Source of the DNA: Leifsonia sp052114085
Lineage (GTDB): Bacteria > Actinomycetota > Actinomycetes > Actinomycetales > Microbacteriaceae
Direction: 5' to 3'
NCBI RefSeq assembly: GCF_052114085.1
Contig: NZ_JBFREB010000001.1
Coordinates: forward strand, 2,728,001 to 2,792,000
DNA: 64,000 nucleotides
The notes under the pieces: model-generated
What the model was told of the DNA's origin: nothing
Database searches by the model: none
Seen by the model: only the letters and a program-made list of their open reading frames with translations
In this document: piece after piece, positions 61,425 through 64,000 of the stretch
Layout: each line of letters starts with the position of its first letter
How positions within the stretch are numbered: the first letter of the stretch is position 1
Translations under genes and position numbers: made by a program

Positions 61425-61837
61425 GCCAGCACCAGCTCCCGTTCGACGGGGACGCGGTTGGTCACGTAGCGGCCGGGACCGCCGTCGACGCCGGGCATGA
61501 TCTGCATGTAGAGCAGGCGCATGGTGAGCACGACCTCCACGGTGAGCTTCTCCCCCGCTTCCGGCGCGTGGCCCAGCGGGATCACGACGTCGGGCCTGTC
61601 GGCGACGAACCACAGCGTCTCGGACTGCTCGGGCAGCTCCTCGATGCGGTAGCTGCGGCCGTTCAGCTCGAAGCGGAGGTCGTCGCGCGGGATCGGTACC
61701 CCGTTGACGCTCGCCGCGACATCGTCGACGGCGGAGAGCCAGAGGCTGCGGTACCAGGGCAGCTGCACCGAGACGGCGATGCCGTCAGCGGTGCGCCGGA
61801 CGTCCTGCTCGGCGAAGAGCGAATTGTGCGTTGCCAT
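61421..61837 (-). CDS. DUF6379 protein, C-glycoside deglycosidase small-subunit type
   Basis: A 138-aa beta-sandwich protein. DGIAVSVQLPWYRSLWLSAV, GRSYRIEELPEQSETLWFVAD, PLGHAPEAGEKLTVEVVLTM and RLLYMQIMPGVDGGPGRYVT. This family is the small (beta) subunit of C-glycoside deglycosidases such as CarC or DgpB (recalled from the literature). It sits 12 bp after the NTF2-like gene and next to large-subunit-type barrels, which supports the assignment. Confidence 0.8.
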   Translation of the reverse strand: MATHNSLFAEQDVRRTADGIAVSVQLPWYRSLWLSAVDDVAASVNGVPIPRDDLRFELNGRSYRIEELPEQSETLWFVADRPDVVIPLGHAPEAGEKLTVEVVLTMRLLYMQIMPGVDGGPGRYVTNRVPVERELVLA

Positions 61838-61849
61838 GATCCGGATCCC

Positions 61850-62635
61850 TTACTTGAACGTGTCGACGAACGTGTCGTGGGCCACCGGAGGCTCGGGCTC
61901 GAGCTTCTGCACCGTCGACGGGCTGTACGGGTGGTTCTCGCTCGGCACCGGCTCATCCGCCGGGGGCATGAACGCGGGCTTGCCGTCGTCCCCGAAGTAC
62001 ATCAGGTCGAGGTCGAAGGCGTCCTGGTTCTTCTCGCCGAAGCTCACCCAGTTCTCCTCGAACGGCGCCCGGGCCAGCTCGTAGCACCGGAACTTCCAGA
62101 TCTTCCATTCGCCGTCCTGGCGCAGGAAGTCGATCGCGTACTTGCACCAAACCCAGTGCGCCCAGACCTTCTTGCCCTGCACCTCGCCCGGGGAGTACAT
62201 GAAGTCCGGGCTGTCCTTGGCGACCTCGGGGTCGGTGAGACCCGACTCCGTTCCCGCCATCAGCCAGACGCCCTTGGCGGTCTCGCCGTCCCCGGCCACC
62301 TCGATCACCGGGGTGGTGGTGGCGTGCAGGATGAGCTTCCCGACCGGTGACGGTCGGTCGCGGTGGTACCGGGTGACGCTCTCCCAGGTCGTGTACTGGC
62401 CGGCGTTCGTGTACCGGGCGCGGATGCCCTCCGTGCCCTCCTTGACCCAGAGCGGGATGATCCGCTCGTCCTGGAAGGCATTGTGCAGGTACATGTAGCG
62501 GCTGAACAGGTTCTCGATCTCGCCGTGGTCGGCGGCGCGGCGGGCGAGCCGTTGTGCGGCGGCGACCTCGTCGCGCAGGCGCGCGACCTCGGCAGTGAGT
62601 TCCGAGAGGGTTCCCTCGGCGATGGTTTCTGACAT
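61850..62635 (-). CDS. NTF2-like (SnoaL-type) protein with coiled-coil N-terminus
   Basis: A 261-aa protein. The N-terminal helix (SELTAEVARLRDEVAAAQRL) is likely a coiled coil; the core is a cone-shaped NTF2 fold (IENLFSRYMYLHNAFQDERI; VGKLILHATTTPVIEVAGDG; KKVWAHWVWCKYAIDFLRQD). The C-terminal tail is Pro-rich. Relatives occur in C-glycoside and aromatic clusters without a firm function. It lies 18 bp after the barrel gene, inside the operon. Confidence 0.75.
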   Translation of the reverse strand: MSETIAEGTLSELTAEVARLRDEVAAAQRLARRAADHGEIENLFSRYMYLHNAFQDERIIPLWVKEGTEGIRARYTNAGQYTTWESVTRYHRDRPSPVGKLILHATTTPVIEVAGDGETAKGVWLMAGTESGLTDPEVAKDSPDFMYSPGEVQGKKVWAHWVWCKYAIDFLRQDGEWKIWKFRCYELARAPFEENWVSFGEKNQDAFDLDLMYFGDDGKPAFMPPADEPVPSENHPYSPSTVQKLEPEPPVAHDTFVDTFK

Positions 62636-62653
62636 GTCGTGCTCCTTCGCGGT

Positions 62654-63706
62654 TCAGGCCGGGACGCCGGCGACGGCGTCTTCGATGGTGCGCCGCATGA
62701 GCGCGTGCTGCTTCTTGACGAGGTCGATCGGGTCGGCCTCCCCGAGGTCGGAGAACGCGTGACCCTCCCACTCGCTGGAGAGGTATCCGCGGTATCCACC
62801 CTGGACGAACTGACGCACGATGCGCGGGATGTCCATAGCCGGCTCCTGGCCCTCCGCATCGATGTCATAGAACTTCGCGTGCACGTGGAAGATCTGCGGC
62901 ATGATGTCGAGCCACTCCTCCGGCGGCACCAGGCCGTGCATGTTGAACGCGAGCCGGGTGAACGGACCGAATCGAGCAGGGTCGACGCCTTCGCCCGTGA
63001 GGTAGTCCTCGAACTTCTGGTTGCGCACGTGCATGGGCGTCGGCTCGTGCCAGATCTCGTCCATGACCGGGAAGTGCTTCTGGTCGAGGCCCATCTTCGC
63101 GAGCTGCGACAGCAGCGTCGGCGACAGGCTGTGCATGGTGGAGGAGAAGTCGGCGGTGAAACCGAGCCGGTCGCTGCCGAGCTCCTCGTACAGCTCGCGG
63201 ATCCCGAGCACCTTGGGATCGTTGGGGCCCTGCGGCGCGTGGATCTCGTAGCCGAGCCGCTGGTCGTACTTCTCGGCGAGCGGCAGGAGGCTGCGCAGCA
63301 GCTCCCGGCCGGCCGAGCGGATGACGACCCGCTTGAACCCGAGCGTATGCGCGGTCTTCAGCTGGCGGGCGAGGAAGTCGTGCTCCTCGTCCGGCGTCAT
63401 GTCGCGGTCTTTGCGGCGGCCCATGTCGAGGTTCGTGCCGACAGCGCTCGGCTCGAGGCCGTACTTCTCGAGCGAGTCGAACCAGAGCTTCTCGAACCCG
63501 GCGTCGACGTCGGGGTACGTGCGCAGGAGCTGGGCGATGTTGAACTCCACGCCCGGCCCGATGCCGTTCTCGGCGACCGCGGCGATGAGGGTCTCCGGCG
63601 TGTAGACCCCGGCCGCGAACTCACTCGTCATCGAGTAGAGGGTGGTGCCCAGTTCGATGCCGGTGCCGGCGATGCCTCCGGCTTCGGCGTTGTCGTTCGC
63701 GGTCAT
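62654..63706 (-). CDS. TIM-barrel protein, C-glycoside deglycosidase large-subunit type
   Basis: A 350-aa sugar-isomerase-like barrel. GIELGTTLYSMTSEFAAGVY, DMGRRKDRDMTPDEEHDFL, probable metal ligands Glu in LGYEIHAPQGPND, Asp in FTADFSSTMHSL, His in IFHVHAKFYDID and Glu in LSSEWEGHAFSD. The HVHAKF and SSEWEGH motifs match CarB/DgpC-type proteins (recalled). ATG 63706 has GGAG seven bases upstream and overlaps the upstream gene by four bases. Confidence 0.8.
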   Translation of the reverse strand: MTANDNAEAGGIAGTGIELGTTLYSMTSEFAAGVYTPETLIAAVAENGIGPGVEFNIAQLLRTYPDVDAGFEKLWFDSLEKYGLEPSAVGTNLDMGRRKDRDMTPDEEHDFLARQLKTAHTLGFKRVVIRSAGRELLRSLLPLAEKYDQRLGYEIHAPQGPNDPKVLGIRELYEELGSDRLGFTADFSSTMHSLSPTLLSQLAKMGLDQKHFPVMDEIWHEPTPMHVRNQKFEDYLTGEGVDPARFGPFTRLAFNMHGLVPPEEWLDIMPQIFHVHAKFYDIDAEGQEPAMDIPRIVRQFVQGGYRGYLSSEWEGHAFSDLGEADPIDLVKKQHALMRRTIEDAVAGVPA

Positions 63707-64000
63707 CGGGTCGCTCCTTCGATGCTGGGCAGCCATTCCGACAGCTGGACACGCGCCTCGGCGGCGTCGGTGACCATCCGGCTACCCGCGTTCTGTGCCG
63801 CCGACCGCTGCACGGCCTGCTCGTCGCGGATGATCTCGAACGGCGACTGCCAGTAGTTCCAGTGCCAGCCCTCGTACTCGCTGGAGATCGCGCCGTTGTA
63901 GCCGTTTTCCACGAGCAGCGCGATGAGGTCGCGCACCGGCACGGACGGCTCCTCGTGGGTGTCGTCGATGCCGAAGAACTTGCCGTGCACGTGCTTGATC
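63703..64000 (-). CDS. Second large-subunit-type TIM barrel, 5' end beyond window
   Basis: Only the last 98 residues are present. They include IKHVHGKFFGIDD, VRDLIALLVENGYNGAISSE and SSEYEGWHWNYWQSPFEII, the same metal-site motifs (HVHGKF, SSEYEG) as the barrel at 62654-63706. Its TGA overlaps the next gene's ATG by four bases. The start and the active-site Glu and Asp lie outside the window. Confidence 0.75.
   Translation of the reverse strand, partial: IKHVHGKFFGIDDTHEEPSVPVRDLIALLVENGYNGAISSEYEGWHWNYWQSPFEIIRDEQAVQRSAAQNAGSRMVTDAAEARVQLSEWLPSIEGATR

Overview
The window is GC-rich (about 68-70% by eye), densely coded, and rich in GTG starts, ATGA/GTGA overlaps and leaderless-looking promoters. 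Together with DUF3566, BioQ/BioYMN, SipW-type secretion and NucH-type nuclease genes, this points to an actinobacterium, most likely Microbacteriaceae (Leifsonia/Microbacterium-like). It reads as chromosome. No transposase, prophage, CRISPR array, rRNA or tRNA was recognised.

Left part (1-17 kb): the 5' part of a PoxB-type pyruvate oxidase gene, divergent from a gamma-butyrolactone-receptor-like TetR; a BioQ-type repressor divergent from bioY-bioM-bioN plus a CHY zinc-finger gene, with two tandem BioQ-like operators; a 1589-aa secreted nuclease/5'-nucleotidase; then LysR, DUF805, a P-loop-less uridine-kinase-like protein, TelA, DUF2200, a methyltransferase, a hydrolase-LuxR fusion and a nitronate-monooxygenase-like gene. 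The last lies directly downstream of arsR.

Middle part (17-40 kb): an arsenic locus with two perfect operators, a 22-residue six-cysteine peptide and arsC; an OhrR-type regulator; several small membrane proteins and hydrolases; an AAA ATPase whose start is covered by a palindrome pair; a TreS-like GH13 enzyme; cardiolipin synthase; PAP2 phosphatase; a BenE transporter; a SipW-type secretion island; an aldo/keto reductase and a secreted GH6 glycosidase.

Right part (40-64 kb) is the most coherent and most interesting. One minus-strand run of 15 tightly packed genes (55557 down to 40109) encodes an FAD monooxygenase, an extradiol (VOC) dioxygenase, a cyclase-family hydrolase, an FAH-family hydrolase, an SDR and a C-C hydrolase-like enzyme. 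It continues with PobA and the complete protocatechuate branch (PcaHG, PcaB, PcaDC, PcaIJ, PcaF) and ends in a GH3 beta-glucosidase. Facing it are a ROK regulator and a gene that fuses a DUF6379 domain (C-glycoside deglycosidase small subunit type) to a TIM barrel (large subunit type). A second minus-strand operon runs in from the window edge (64000 to 58349): two large-subunit-type barrels, an NTF2-like protein, a stand-alone small subunit, a Gfo/Idh/MocA oxidoreductase, a sugar isomerase and a ThuA protein. My reading is that the region takes plant aromatic glycosides, including carbon-carbon-linked glucosides such as flavone C-glucosides, removes the sugar, opens the aromatic aglycone and sends the 4-hydroxybenzoate/protocatechuate part to acetyl-CoA and succinyl-CoA. 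The individual families are well supported. The substrate is inference.
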